A DNA stretch of 34,336 nt from Succinivibrionaceae bacterium UBA3769. GTDB taxonomy: Bacteria; Pseudomonadota; Gammaproteobacteria; Enterobacterales; Succinivibrionaceae. The DNA lies in NCBI GenBank assembly GCA_002372325.1, contig DFFT01000165.1, forward strand, positions 1 to 34,336, in the 5' to 3' direction. Positions 22,850-30,734 of this stretch are shown here, in pieces (the stretch's first letter is position 1; each line of letters starts with the position of its first letter). The notes beneath the pieces were generated by a model. It saw only the letters and a program-made list of their open reading frames with translations, was not told the origin of the DNA and made no database searches. The position numbers and the translations under genes are program-made.

Positions 22850-23311
22850 CAGTATTGTTCTCTTTTTCTGTAAGACAATTAATCCGGCAGCATGAATCTT
22901 ACTGATCTGCCGTAACCATGCCTGAGCGGGGAACAGGCGGCAGGGATTGATTCGGTTCCCGTCTGCAGCGGCATTCTCTGCTCTCAAGGCCGTTTTATTA
23001 TACCGTAGTTTCCCAAATCACTCCGCTGCGGATAGAATGTAAGAGCATTTCGGAATGCGGGAAGACAGGGCAGGCTGCGATCTTATCAGATGAGTATTTC
23101 AGGTGGTTTACCGGAATTCAGCGTATAAAGTCCGCATCCGTCGCAAGTCCGCATACGGGAGCGAGGTAAAAACCCCGGTATGCCAAAAACCGGCTTAAAA
23201 CCTTGCGCCGGAGCATTTTGCCCAGATTGAGCGCTGTCAAAATTCATAATTAACGGCAAAACTCATAACTAAACGGCGCGGAAACTCATAACGGAATCGG
23301 GAGCTTTTGAA
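22850..23311. other. Divergent intergenic region, metallo-hydrolase and cassette B
   Basis: About 460 nt without a plausible gene. The part next to cassette B carries three CTCATAA-type repeats (separate entry). I could not find a clear -35/-10 pair for either gene. Confidence 0.5.
23239..23294. promoter_or_regulatory. Three operator-like repeats before cassette B
   Basis: AAAATTCATAATTAACGG (23239-23256), AAAACTCATAACTAAACGG (23258-23276) and GAAACTCATAACGG (23281-23294) are variants of one motif, with cores 19 and 23 bp apart. They end just before the GGGAG ribosome-binding site (23300-23304). Their position fits operators for autoregulation of the cassette. The repeat before cassette A is different in sequence. 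Confidence 0.5.
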
Positions 23312-23527
23312 GTGGACAGGGAAATCTTTTCTTTTGTTATCTACATGATACACGCCTGCGCTAATAAATGGGGAAAGCTCCCTTCTGAAGTTTACAGCAT
23401 GCTGAGCAGAACGGATTGCATTAACGGTTTTCTAGTTAAACACTATGATGTCCTTCATACCCAGAGCACAGAATATGTCGTAAATGATATTTCGGAGTAT
23501 TTGCGGGTCAGAGGAGTGAAAGTGTGA
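23312..23527 (+). CDS. DUF3791-like small protein, copy B
   Basis: 71 residues, GTG start with GGGAG 7 nt upstream. The sequence MDREIFSFVIYMIHACANKWGKLPSEVYSMLSRT, then HYDVLHTQSTEYVVNDISEYLRVRGVKV, follows the same pattern as the copy A protein (PPEVYQLLNRQ; YDVLHTQGREYIVNDILEVMRERGIK). Predicted to be helical and soluble. Its stop overlaps the next start as GTGA (23524-23527), exactly as in copy A, so the coupling of genes 1 and 2 is conserved between the two diverged copies. Role unknown; likely the regulatory or neutralising half of the pair (inference). Confidence 0.75.
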   Translation: MDREIFSFVIYMIHACANKWGKLPSEVYSMLSRTDCINGFLVKHYDVLHTQSTEYVVNDISEYLRVRGVKV

Positions 23528-24006
23528 TTGTCTATCATGGCGGTCTGGAAATTATCAAAAAACCGGATGTCGCGCATTCTTATCGGCGTTTAGATTTTGG
23601 CAAGGGGTTTTATGTTACCACCGTCAGGGTTCAGGCTGAGAAGTGGGCGCGAAGAAAAGCTAATATATCTGACAGGGATTTTGCCATAGTAAATCAATAT
23701 GCTTTATGCGAGAATTTTGGCGATTTCAGGGTTAAGACCTTTCAGGAGGATCTTGGGGAGTGGGTTGATTTTGTTTGTTCCTGCCGGGACGGTAAAACTG
23801 AATATGCGCAATATGACATTATTATCGGCAGAGTTGCCGATGATAAAGTTTTCCGGGTTGTGGATATGTATCATCAGGGTATCTGGGATCGGGAGAGAGC
23901 ATTAAAGGAGATAAAGGTTTATAAGGCGTATGACCAGATATGCTTCGTTTCTCAGTCTGCTCTTGATAAGTTATTGCAGTTTGAAGCTGCATATGAGGTT
24001 TGCTAA
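23524..24006 (+). CDS. DUF3990 protein, ADP-ribosyltransferase-like, copy B
   Basis: 160 residues, GTG start. It begins MIVYHGGLEIIKKPDVAHSYRRLDFGKGFYVTT, with H5 and Y30 in the same positions as copy A, which are ART motifs 1 and 2. It continues with GEWVDFVCSCRDG, YDIIIGRVADDKVF, and AYDQICFVSQSALDKLLQF, where Q138 is a candidate third-motif residue. It resembles typical DUF3990 proteins more closely than copy A does at this last motif (Q-I-C-F against Q-M-A-L). Base composition is AT-richer than copy A, so the two cassettes probably arrived separately rather than by a recent local duplication. The likely chemistry is NAD-dependent ADP-ribosylation, not demonstrated from sequence. Confidence 0.82.
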   Translation: MIVYHGGLEIIKKPDVAHSYRRLDFGKGFYVTTVRVQAEKWARRKANISDRDFAIVNQYALCENFGDFRVKTFQEDLGEWVDFVCSCRDGKTEYAQYDIIIGRVADDKVFRVVDMYHQGIWDRERALKEIKVYKAYDQICFVSQSALDKLLQFEAAYEVC

Positions 24007-24248
24007 TGGACGATAAAGCGCTGGAACAGCTGTATCAGGAGAATCTTGAAGAGCGGCTGATTATGTACATTGCCGAACAAAACAATATTTCCCTGGAAGA
24101 AGCGATGTCGGTTTATTACCGAAGCAGACTTTCAAATAAAATTCATCAGGGAATCGAAGACATCCAGTACCTTGATTATACGGTGCTGGCTGATATTTTA
24201 AAAAAGACCGAACCGGAATTATTTTCCAGAAAGAACGATGATCAATAG
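24006..24248 (+). CDS. Third gene of the DUF3791/DUF3990 cassette, copy B
   Basis: 80 residues from ATG 24006, which shares one base with the DUF3990 stop (TAATG). A TTG two codons earlier is possible but less likely. The protein MDDKALEQLYQENLEERLIMYIAEQNN, then EEAMSVYYRSRLSNKIHQGIEDIQYLDYTVLADILKK, is homologous to the copy A product and lacks that copy's low-complexity tail. It is helical, acidic and has no enzyme motif. The fact that the same three genes occur in the same order in both cassettes, with overlaps, argues that all three are needed for the function. Confidence 0.75.
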   Translation: MDDKALEQLYQENLEERLIMYIAEQNNISLEEAMSVYYRSRLSNKIHQGIEDIQYLDYTVLADILKKTEPELFSRKNDDQ

Positions 24249-24508
24249 CTTTGGCCGTTACCTCACAGGCTGCCTCTGATGCCTTCTTTTGTCACGATGA
24301 GGCGCCGGCACGGTGAAGCTATTGACAGCGAAGATCCTTCCGGAAAGCGAAAAGCCAAAATGCCTATAGGATCACCAAAGCAGAATCCTGCGGTACAGAA
24401 CAGCTAAATATTACAGCAACCCTGCCGCTAACAGATAAAGCTTTGGTCGAAAAGCATCAGATTTTCAGAAACAGGCGTTTTGGGCATTAAGATACGGGAG
24501 ATGGGACA

Positions 24509-26026
24509 ATGGCTTTATACGTCAAAACCAACGTTTCATCGTTGAATGCCAGAAGAAACCTTGAAAAATCAGGCGCTTCTCTTGACACCGCCTTCAAGAG
24601 ACTGGCCTCCGGTCTCCGGATCAACAGCGCCAAAGATGATGCCGCCGGTCTTCAGATTTCGGACAGATTCACCTCCCAGATCAACGGTCTTAACCAGGGT
24701 AACCGCAATGCCCAGGACGGCATCTCCTTCTGTCAGACTGCCGAAGGGGCTCTGGATGAGATGACCAATATGTACCAGCGCATCCGGACACTGGCTATTC
24801 AGGCCGCCAACGGCACCAATTCAGATCAGGATCGCGCGGCCATTCAGGCAGAGGTCTCTCAGCTCTGTCAGGAAATCACCAGAATCGGCGAAGACACTAC
24901 CTTCGGCGGCGAGCACATCCTGAATAAGTCCCTCACCGCTCCCACGGCATTTCAGGTGGGGGCTAATGCCAATGAGACCATCAGCGTTGATCTCACCTCG
25001 GGTTTTCGGCTGGATGATGTGTTTGAGAAGCTTTATAACGAAGCCGATGCCGCCGGACGCGCCGAACTTGCGAGCGAAGGCATTTCCAGAAAAGTCAGTT
25101 ATGACAGCGGTAATCCTCCGGCTTTTACGGTAACGGCTGATTATTCTGCTGAGCCCGGACAGTATACTGTCAGTGTAAAACAGGTGTCAGACTATTCAAG
25201 GGTTGATAAAGGAGTTAAGGATTATCAGCAATTTGGAGCGGGAACCATTACTTTTTCTTCAAATATGAGATCTTTTACCATGCAGGTAGAGGATGGCGAT
25301 ACGATCGACGATCTTTACGATAAGTACCATGATGAAATGTACAATGCCAATCTGGGCTTTATGTTATTCAGGAGTTCCATCACCACCGAAGATTGTTTTA
25401 TTCATTTTTATTCCCCTGATAACGGTGATGCCAATCGGCCATTTACAGCCACTGTTACCGGGGACGACAGTCTGAAGTTTTTTGAGTTTAATGTCGCTGC
25501 TGATTCTCAGGAAGATGATATGTCCAATGGCTGGCGAATTAACAGAGTTGCCCAGGACACGGTGATTGAAATTGACGGAGAAGAACTGCGTAACAGTAAT
25601 CCAGGCTGGGTTTTTCGTCCGGAGACGCTTTCTCCGTACGATGTTCATGACGAAGACAGAGGCTTGCATATTAAGGCAAGTCACCCCTGCGGCGATGTCG
25701 TGGTTACCGTGGAATCGCTGTGCGACTTTTCGGTAGATACCCCGGATTCCGCCCAGAACCTCATCGGAGTTGTGGATAAGTTTATCGCCGCCATTGACAG
25801 CAAAAGGGCGGAGCTGGGAGCTGTGCAGAACCGGCTGGAATCCTCCATCAGAAATCAGAGCAACGTGGCCGAAAACGTCTCCGCCGCCAGAAGCCGGATC
25901 CGGGATGCCGACTTTGCCGCCGAAACCGCCGCCATGACCCAGCAGAATATCCTGCAGCAGGCTTCCCAGAGCATTCTCAGTCAGGCAAACCAGAGACCGC
26001 AGAGTGTGCTGTCGCTTCTCCAGTAG
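24509..26026 (+). CDS. fliC: Flagellin
   Basis: 505 residues. The N-terminal D0/D1 region is classical (MALYVKTNVSSLNARRNL, LASGLRINSAKDDAAGLQIS, then NDGIS-like NAQDGISFCQTAEGALDEM), as is the C-terminal one (QNRLESSIRNQSNVAENVSAARSRIRDADFAAE, then TQQNILQQASQSILSQANQ). It is exported by the flagellar type III apparatus and builds the filament. Residues about 190-395 form the variable surface domain; that DNA is visibly AT-richer than the ends, which suggests exchange of the central part. A cysteine (C near residue 77) in the conserved D1 region is unusual for flagellins. GGGAG and ATGGGA lie just before ATG 24509. No other flagellar gene is in the window. The symbol denotes the family; this may be one of several flagellins. 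Confidence 0.96.
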   Translation: MALYVKTNVSSLNARRNLEKSGASLDTAFKRLASGLRINSAKDDAAGLQISDRFTSQINGLNQGNRNAQDGISFCQTAEGALDEMTNMYQRIRTLAIQAANGTNSDQDRAAIQAEVSQLCQEITRIGEDTTFGGEHILNKSLTAPTAFQVGANANETISVDLTSGFRLDDVFEKLYNEADAAGRAELASEGISRKVSYDSGNPPAFTVTADYSAEPGQYTVSVKQVSDYSRVDKGVKDYQQFGAGTITFSSNMRSFTMQVEDGDTIDDLYDKYHDEMYNANLGFMLFRSSITTEDCFIHFYSPDNGDANRPFTATVTGDDSLKFFEFNVAADSQEDDMSNGWRINRVAQDTVIEIDGEELRNSNPGWVFRPETLSPYDVHDEDRGLHIKASHPCGDVVVTVESLCDFSVDTPDSAQNLIGVVDKFIAAIDSKRAELGAVQNRLESSIRNQSNVAENVSAARSRIRDADFAAETAAMTQQNILQQASQSILSQANQRPQSVLSLLQ

Positions 26027-26128
26027 CGGCGGGACGGTTATCCCGCGCGCTTCAGGGCGCGCTGATTTTGGGATGAAACTGACCAGGTGATTAAAGAGTC
26101 AGTCCCGGCATCCCCGCAACGAATCAAA

Positions 26129-26152
26129 AAAGCCATCCTCCGGGATGGCTTT
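26129..26152. terminator. Bidirectional terminator between flagellin and the CARF-HEPN gene
   Basis: A perfect 10-bp stem AAAGCCATCC (26129-26138) and GGATGGCTTT (26143-26152), loop TCCG. Read on the minus strand it ends in TTTTTT, a strong terminator for the convergent CARF-HEPN gene. Read on the plus strand it ends in TTTGCTGTTT and serves flagellin. Confidence 0.88.
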
Positions 26153-26295
26153 GCTGTTTCCGGATCTGCATGCGAAAGACACCGGTGCGAACAATAACGG
26201 GCAAGGCAGCGGAGCCTGGGAAAGCGGGAACCGGAAGAAGCGCTCCCGAAGTATTCCCGGCCGCCGCGTCTCTCGGATTACGGTGCTCCGTTAGC

Positions 26296-29202
26296 TTACG
26301 GATTCTCAGGAGCATTTTCCCCGCTGAGGGCGGTATCCGGCTCTTTAATAATGCCGTAGCTCCGGGCCAGTTTCTCCGCCGCAGCGATACCGGCCGTAAT
26401 GAAGCTTTTCAGGAACTTTCCGGGACCGATGGCGGCGATGGCAGGTTCTGTTTTCTTCATGTAATGTTCATTTTCTTTATTATGCTCCCGGCCGTTTCTG
26501 AGGAGAGCAATAAACTCGTAGAACCGTTCGTTGAAGCCATCCTTCTCATATTTCAGATTCGGGTGTTCATTTTTGTACCAATTGCGAATGTCTGAGCCCC
26601 TTTTATCGTAGGAACCATCCGGATGCAGCACTTCTTCGGCAATGCTCTTGAAGCCTTCGTACAGAAAGATCAGGGCTCTTACCAGTTCCCGGTGACTGCC
26701 GCGGGAGAGGGCGGTTTTGGCCTTTTCAATGCAGAAGGCGGTTCTTTCCTCGGTCAGGCGGTTGCTTTCAATATTGCGGAAATAGTCGCTGAGTTCCTGA
26801 TACAGTACCTTGACAAAGGGCGGGCAGTGTTCCTCGTTCGCGGGATCCCGGAAGAATGCAATAATGTCCCGGCCGGTTTCGTAGGATTCCCTGAAGCAGC
26901 AGAGGTTTTCATAAAGAGAACTCTGCCGGGCCTGCTCCGCCAATTCCGGACGATCGGCGAAGTCGGTTTTTAAAATTCTCTCCAGACAGATGAGATCCCG
27001 GCTTTCCTTGAACTTGGCGATATCCAAAGCGTCATAAAGGACTGCCGAAACGGCGGAGAGGGATCTCAGATCTCCGGACAGGAAGCCATGATCCTCCGGC
27101 AGGGGATCCAGAATATGCCGGATTTTCCCGAGGATTTCCGCGGCCTTTTCCCGATCCTCCTGAGATGTCAGCTGCTCCAGCGCCTTTTCATTCTGAAAGA
27201 GCCTGTTACCGGACAGCCGGAGCGCCGGGCAGGGCTCTCCCATGTCTCCGTACCAGATCTGCTGGAGCTGTACGTTCTTTCTGAGATAGGACAGCATGAA
27301 GAGGACAGAGGAAAAAATAATGGGAACATAGCGGTAGCAGTGGGTGATGTCCAGAAAGACGCTGGTGTTTTCGGGAATCTTGGCGCCGATCTTTTCCGCA
27401 ATCAGTTCCGGTTTTTCCATAAGGTCGTTCAGAAGCACCACCTGAAACTCGAAGCCCAGATCCTGAGCCACGGTTTTGCCCAGTTCGTTTATTGTATCCT
27501 GATCCTCCAGAGGCATTTCGGAAACGGCGCCGTTATTTCCGGGATCGGCGTCGCCGTAGCTTCCCAGGATATCCAGAATGTCCTGAAAACTCCCGGCCTT
27601 GTTTTTAAAGCATTCCTTAAGGGATTCGGCAGCCAGGTACCAGGCGCTGGATGCAGTGCCGCAAAGTACCAGCCGTTTCAGACTGCCCTTGCCGGAAAGA
27701 TATCCGGCAAGGCCGGCGCCGGCAAATTTCATGGGTTCGAGCAGAATTTCGGAGCCGTCATCCTGTTTCATGCGGTATTGCATGAGGTCGTAGCTGTCCC
27801 GGCCCACAAAGGATATCAGGGTGCCGGAACTGCTGCCGGCATCGGCTGTTTCATCTGGGGGAACCTGCTCGGAAATGAAATTTTCGATACTATTCAGGAA
27901 GCGGGAACTTTCTTTTTCTGAACTGTCGAGATGATTGACGGCATTAAGGGTCATCTTGATGCGAAACGCCTTGTCCTGATTTTCAGCGTCCTCCAGGATT
28001 CTGACTGCGGTGAGAGACGCGTGGAGATAATCATTGACGCCGGAGTACATTTTTACCAGCTTTTTCAGATCGAAGTTCTCGCCGCTGCACCATGACAGCC
28101 TTTCCGCAATGAGCCGTCTGAGCTCCGGCTGTTCGGAGGCGGTGGCCTTCTGAAAATCACTGAAGAGATCCCGGGCCCGGCTGTAAAAACCGAGACTTTC
28201 GCAGAACATTCCTTCTTCGGCGATGTCGCCGGCCCGGCGGGAGGACAGCAGAGGATACAGGTTTGCCAGTTCTCCGGAATGGCGGAAGGTGCCCAGCCTT
28301 TCGGTGGTTCTGAAGAGGTCATCGCACAGGGAGAGATTCCTCATGTTGAATTTACCGGGAGCTGCGGCCGGGGGCGGCGGCAGGTTGCGGGCCAGCTTTT
28401 CAAGATCTTTGGCAAGCTCTGAAACGGCGTTAAGGTCATCGTTTGCTTTGGCATCCCGCGCCGCAAGGTTGCACAGGCTTCTGAGCTTCATGGTATAGCG
28501 ATCTCGCGGAAAGATTTTCCGAGGCGGCGCCGCAATTTCCGAACAGAAGATGTTCTTTATGGAGATCCGGGCTCTGTCCAGGAGCCGCAGACATTCCAGC
28601 GACAAAAAGGTCAGTACCGGCAGGAAACGGAGACCGTTGCTCATGTCGATATGGAATCTGAGATTTCTGCTGCTGTCCGTTTTCCCGATGACCTGTTCCT
28701 TGATATTCCTGATGAACGTTGCCTTGTCATGTTCGGTGTTCAGGAATCTGGGAATGACAATAAATGTCACTGTAAGCTTTCCGCCGAGCTCCCGGTTAAG
28801 GGCGTCTGCCAGTTTTCCCAGCTCCTCCTCTGATGAGGATCCGGCGGGAAAGTGCTTTTTAGCTTCGTTTGCAGCCGTATTCAGATCTTCGGAAAACAGC
28901 GGCGTATCGGGAATCGCGGCATTTTGCGCCGTATTCCGGAATCCCTGTTTGAGGTAGCTCCCCGCGCATCTCCAGTTGCTCTGCATGGTTCCGGTGAAGA
29001 CCACGATGTCAGGGGAGCATTTCTGTCTGATAAGCCGGGCCATTACGGCGCTTCCCGAAAAGCTGAAGACCTCAGGATGCCGGTCTGCCGCGCCGGACTG
29101 CTGCGGGGCAGGGGCGGCCTCGCAGTCATCAATGAAATTATAGGTGGCGGCGCAGTATGAGGCGTTTCCCAGAGCGCAAACCAGAATGTCGGTATCCTTC
29201 AT
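26296..29202 (-). CDS. Double-CARF protein of the Csx2/TM1812 type with C-terminal HEPN RNase motif
   Basis: 968 residues from ATG 29202, with GAAGGAG 5 nt upstream (the TTG at 29220 lies within that site's leader). Two CARF-like halves are visible. The first opens DILVCALGNASYCAATY and has HIDMSNGLRFLPVL at residues 184-197. The second opens LISFVGRDSYDLMQY near 462 and has FLDITHCYRYVPII at 616-629. The D-x-[ST]-[HN]-x-x-R-[FY]-x-P element is the mark of Csx2/TM1812 CRISPR-associated proteins. Near the end RNGREH (902-907) is an R-x4-H HEPN RNase motif. At the equivalent place after the first CARF stands VNDYLH (389-394), with Arg replaced by Val. So the protein looks like two CARF-HEPN units fused, one with a broken active site. 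Relatives are RNases switched on by cyclic oligoadenylate. No cas genes or CRISPR array lie in the window. Confidence 0.82.
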   Translation of the reverse strand: MKDTDILVCALGNASYCAATYNFIDDCEAAPAPQQSGAADRHPEVFSFSGSAVMARLIRQKCSPDIVVFTGTMQSNWRCAGSYLKQGFRNTAQNAAIPDTPLFSEDLNTAANEAKKHFPAGSSSEEELGKLADALNRELGGKLTVTFIVIPRFLNTEHDKATFIRNIKEQVIGKTDSSRNLRFHIDMSNGLRFLPVLTFLSLECLRLLDRARISIKNIFCSEIAAPPRKIFPRDRYTMKLRSLCNLAARDAKANDDLNAVSELAKDLEKLARNLPPPPAAAPGKFNMRNLSLCDDLFRTTERLGTFRHSGELANLYPLLSSRRAGDIAEEGMFCESLGFYSRARDLFSDFQKATASEQPELRRLIAERLSWCSGENFDLKKLVKMYSGVNDYLHASLTAVRILEDAENQDKAFRIKMTLNAVNHLDSSEKESSRFLNSIENFISEQVPPDETADAGSSSGTLISFVGRDSYDLMQYRMKQDDGSEILLEPMKFAGAGLAGYLSGKGSLKRLVLCGTASSAWYLAAESLKECFKNKAGSFQDILDILGSYGDADPGNNGAVSEMPLEDQDTINELGKTVAQDLGFEFQVVLLNDLMEKPELIAEKIGAKIPENTSVFLDITHCYRYVPIIFSSVLFMLSYLRKNVQLQQIWYGDMGEPCPALRLSGNRLFQNEKALEQLTSQEDREKAAEILGKIRHILDPLPEDHGFLSGDLRSLSAVSAVLYDALDIAKFKESRDLICLERILKTDFADRPELAEQARQSSLYENLCCFRESYETGRDIIAFFRDPANEEHCPPFVKVLYQELSDYFRNIESNRLTEERTAFCIEKAKTALSRGSHRELVRALIFLYEGFKSIAEEVLHPDGSYDKRGSDIRNWYKNEHPNLKYEKDGFNERFYEFIALLRNGREHNKENEHYMKKTEPAIAAIGPGKFLKSFITAGIAAAEKLARSYGIIKEPDTALSGENAPENP

Positions 29203-29225
29203 ATCGGCTCCTTCTTTCAAGCAAA

Positions 29226-30419
29226 TTACAGTTCATCCATCTGGAGAAAATCCCGCAGCTTATAGTGATATACCGCGCTGGTGGAGTAATCAATCTCATC
29301 GTTTGTAATGATGATTTTCTTCACAGTATTGTCAATCCCGGCAAAGGCGGAAAACTCCCTGTTATATGCTTTTTCTTCCGCCACGCTATAGGCGACCTGA
29401 ATCAGGAAGATCTTGCCGTCTTTTTCAGCCCGGAAATCAATCTCCCGGCCTTTGTTACTGTATACAGTGACATTAAAACCCAGGTAGATAAGTTCATTCA
29501 GCACGATATTTTCGAGGTTGTGAGTAAGGTCATACCGATTCCCGGATACCCGGATGCTGTTCAATGAAACATCTTCATCGTACAGCTTATAGTAATAGTT
29601 CAGCTTTGCTTTTGCCTTTGGCGAGTAGAGCGGGACGTCTTCAATGACATACGCTTCCTTCAGATAATCAAGATACTTGATAACAGTCGGAACAGAAACG
29701 GATATGTTCTGCCCTTTCATATAATCGGAAATGGATTTGGCGCTGAAAATTCTGGCATTGGAAATCAGGATAAAATCGGTGATTCTTTCAAAGACGTCTT
29801 TCTTTCTGATGCTGTACCTGTTTTCCAGGTCATTGTAGATGATAGTGCTGTTAAGGTCGTTAAGATAACGTTTCATGGCATCGTTACCCATCTGCTCCAG
29901 CGCCGCAGGAAATCCGCCCCAGACAAGGTAGTCGCCGATTTCATAGGGACGGCCTAACTGACAGGCATACTCTTTCGCCTCACGGTAGACGAAAGGCTTT
30001 ATGCGGAAGGAAACAAAGCGTCCGGAGAGTTCTTTGGTGAATTCTCTGGAAAGAAGCTTTGAATTGCTTCCTGTGATAAAAACAGATGTGTTGTAAAGAC
30101 GGAGTGTCCGCACAGCTTCATTCCAATCTTTCACATTTTGCACTTCATCTAGGAAAACGTAGAGTTTATCCTTTCCCGGATATTCTCCAAGATATTCGTT
30201 CACGTAAGCAATCAGAGTATCGGCATCATGAATCTTTGCCCGGACAGGCCTTAAATCAAAGTCAAGAAAAAGACACCTTTTTTCTGCGGCCTCAAGTTCA
30301 TTCATAACCTGTTTCAAAATCACGGACTTCCCGCACCGGCGGATACCGGTGATGACTTTGATCAGGTCACTCTCGTAGAACGGTTTGATCTCTGCCATGT
30401 ATTTTTTGCGGATAATCAT
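29226..30419 (-). CDS. AAA_14/DUF4143 ATPase
   Basis: 397 residues. Walker A GIRRCGKS is at residues 25-32 and Walker B VFLDEVQ at 88-94, followed by the family's W-x-x-x-V-R-x-L and ITGSNSKLLS (sensor-like) and LSGRFVSFRIKPF. The C-terminal DUF4143 part ends with a nuclease-like EIDFRAEKDGKIFLIQVAYS, in which the usual E-x-K is V-A-Y. These ATPases are common in anaerobes and archaea; their function is unknown. GAGGAG lies 10 nt before ATG 30419. The stop is only 23 nt before the CARF-HEPN start on the same strand, so the two are probably one transcript, although base composition here is much lower in GC. Whether the ATPase takes part in the CARF system is open. Confidence 0.9.
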   Translation of the reverse strand: MIIRKKYMAEIKPFYESDLIKVITGIRRCGKSVILKQVMNELEAAEKRCLFLDFDLRPVRAKIHDADTLIAYVNEYLGEYPGKDKLYVFLDEVQNVKDWNEAVRTLRLYNTSVFITGSNSKLLSREFTKELSGRFVSFRIKPFVYREAKEYACQLGRPYEIGDYLVWGGFPAALEQMGNDAMKRYLNDLNSTIIYNDLENRYSIRKKDVFERITDFILISNARIFSAKSISDYMKGQNISVSVPTVIKYLDYLKEAYVIEDVPLYSPKAKAKLNYYYKLYDEDVSLNSIRVSGNRYDLTHNLENIVLNELIYLGFNVTVYSNKGREIDFRAEKDGKIFLIQVAYSVAEEKAYNREFSAFAGIDNTVKKIIITNDEIDYSTSAVYHYKLRDFLQMDEL

Positions 30420-30516
30420 GGGGATTTGTCTCCTCTCTTTGAAATGATGCGATTGGGAAAATGAAACTATTGACGAACTCCCATACGACTGTGATCAGCC
30501 AAACAGCAAACAGTAT

Positions 30517-30638
30517 ACTTTAAGATTTTTCGGTAACTAACAAAATCTTAAAGTAGCGCTTAAAGAATCGGAACAAAAGTCAAAATCTTAAAGTAGCGCT
30601 TAAAGAATCAGACAAAAAGTCAAAATCTTAAAATAGCT
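30517..30638. repeat. 40-bp tandem repeat with CTTAAAG iterons
   Basis: A 40-bp unit beginning CAAAATCTTAAAG occurs at 30541-30580 and 30581-30620, nearly identical, with a partial third at 30621-30638. Each unit contains CTTAAAG twice, 12 bp apart (30547, 30559, 30587, 30599). The inverted form CTTTAAG lies at 30518-30524, and ACTTTAAGATTTT (30517-30529) is the exact reverse complement of the start of the first unit, giving a 13-bp hairpin. The array lies between two divergent genes, so it looks like an iteron-type operator. The spacers are too short and too similar for CRISPR. Confidence 0.75.
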
Positions 30639-30734
30639 ATTATTGATCCCTGCAGTCTTGCGTACCGTTGTGTAAATCGAGAGCAGGAACCATATCCAGA
30701 CCACATTCCGGGAATGAGTGAGCGACATCACAGT

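Noticed and set aside
22850..22987. Upstream ATG adding 46 residues to the metallo-hydrolase
   Set aside because: The added sequence does not match the family, whose members start at MKLxFxGxAQEVxGS.
24436..24462. Sigma-28 promoter upstream of flagellin (TAAA, then CATCAGAT)
   Set aside because: The TAAA is present, but the downstream element matches GCCGATAA too poorly at the required spacing.
29203..29220. TTG start adding six residues to the CARF-HEPN protein
   Set aside because: Those codons contain the GAAGGAG ribosome-binding site that serves the ATG at 29202.
30541..30638. 40-bp repeats as a short CRISPR array
   Set aside because: Units abut with no unique spacers. The less conserved 11 bp between the shared parts is still similar between units, and there are no cas genes.
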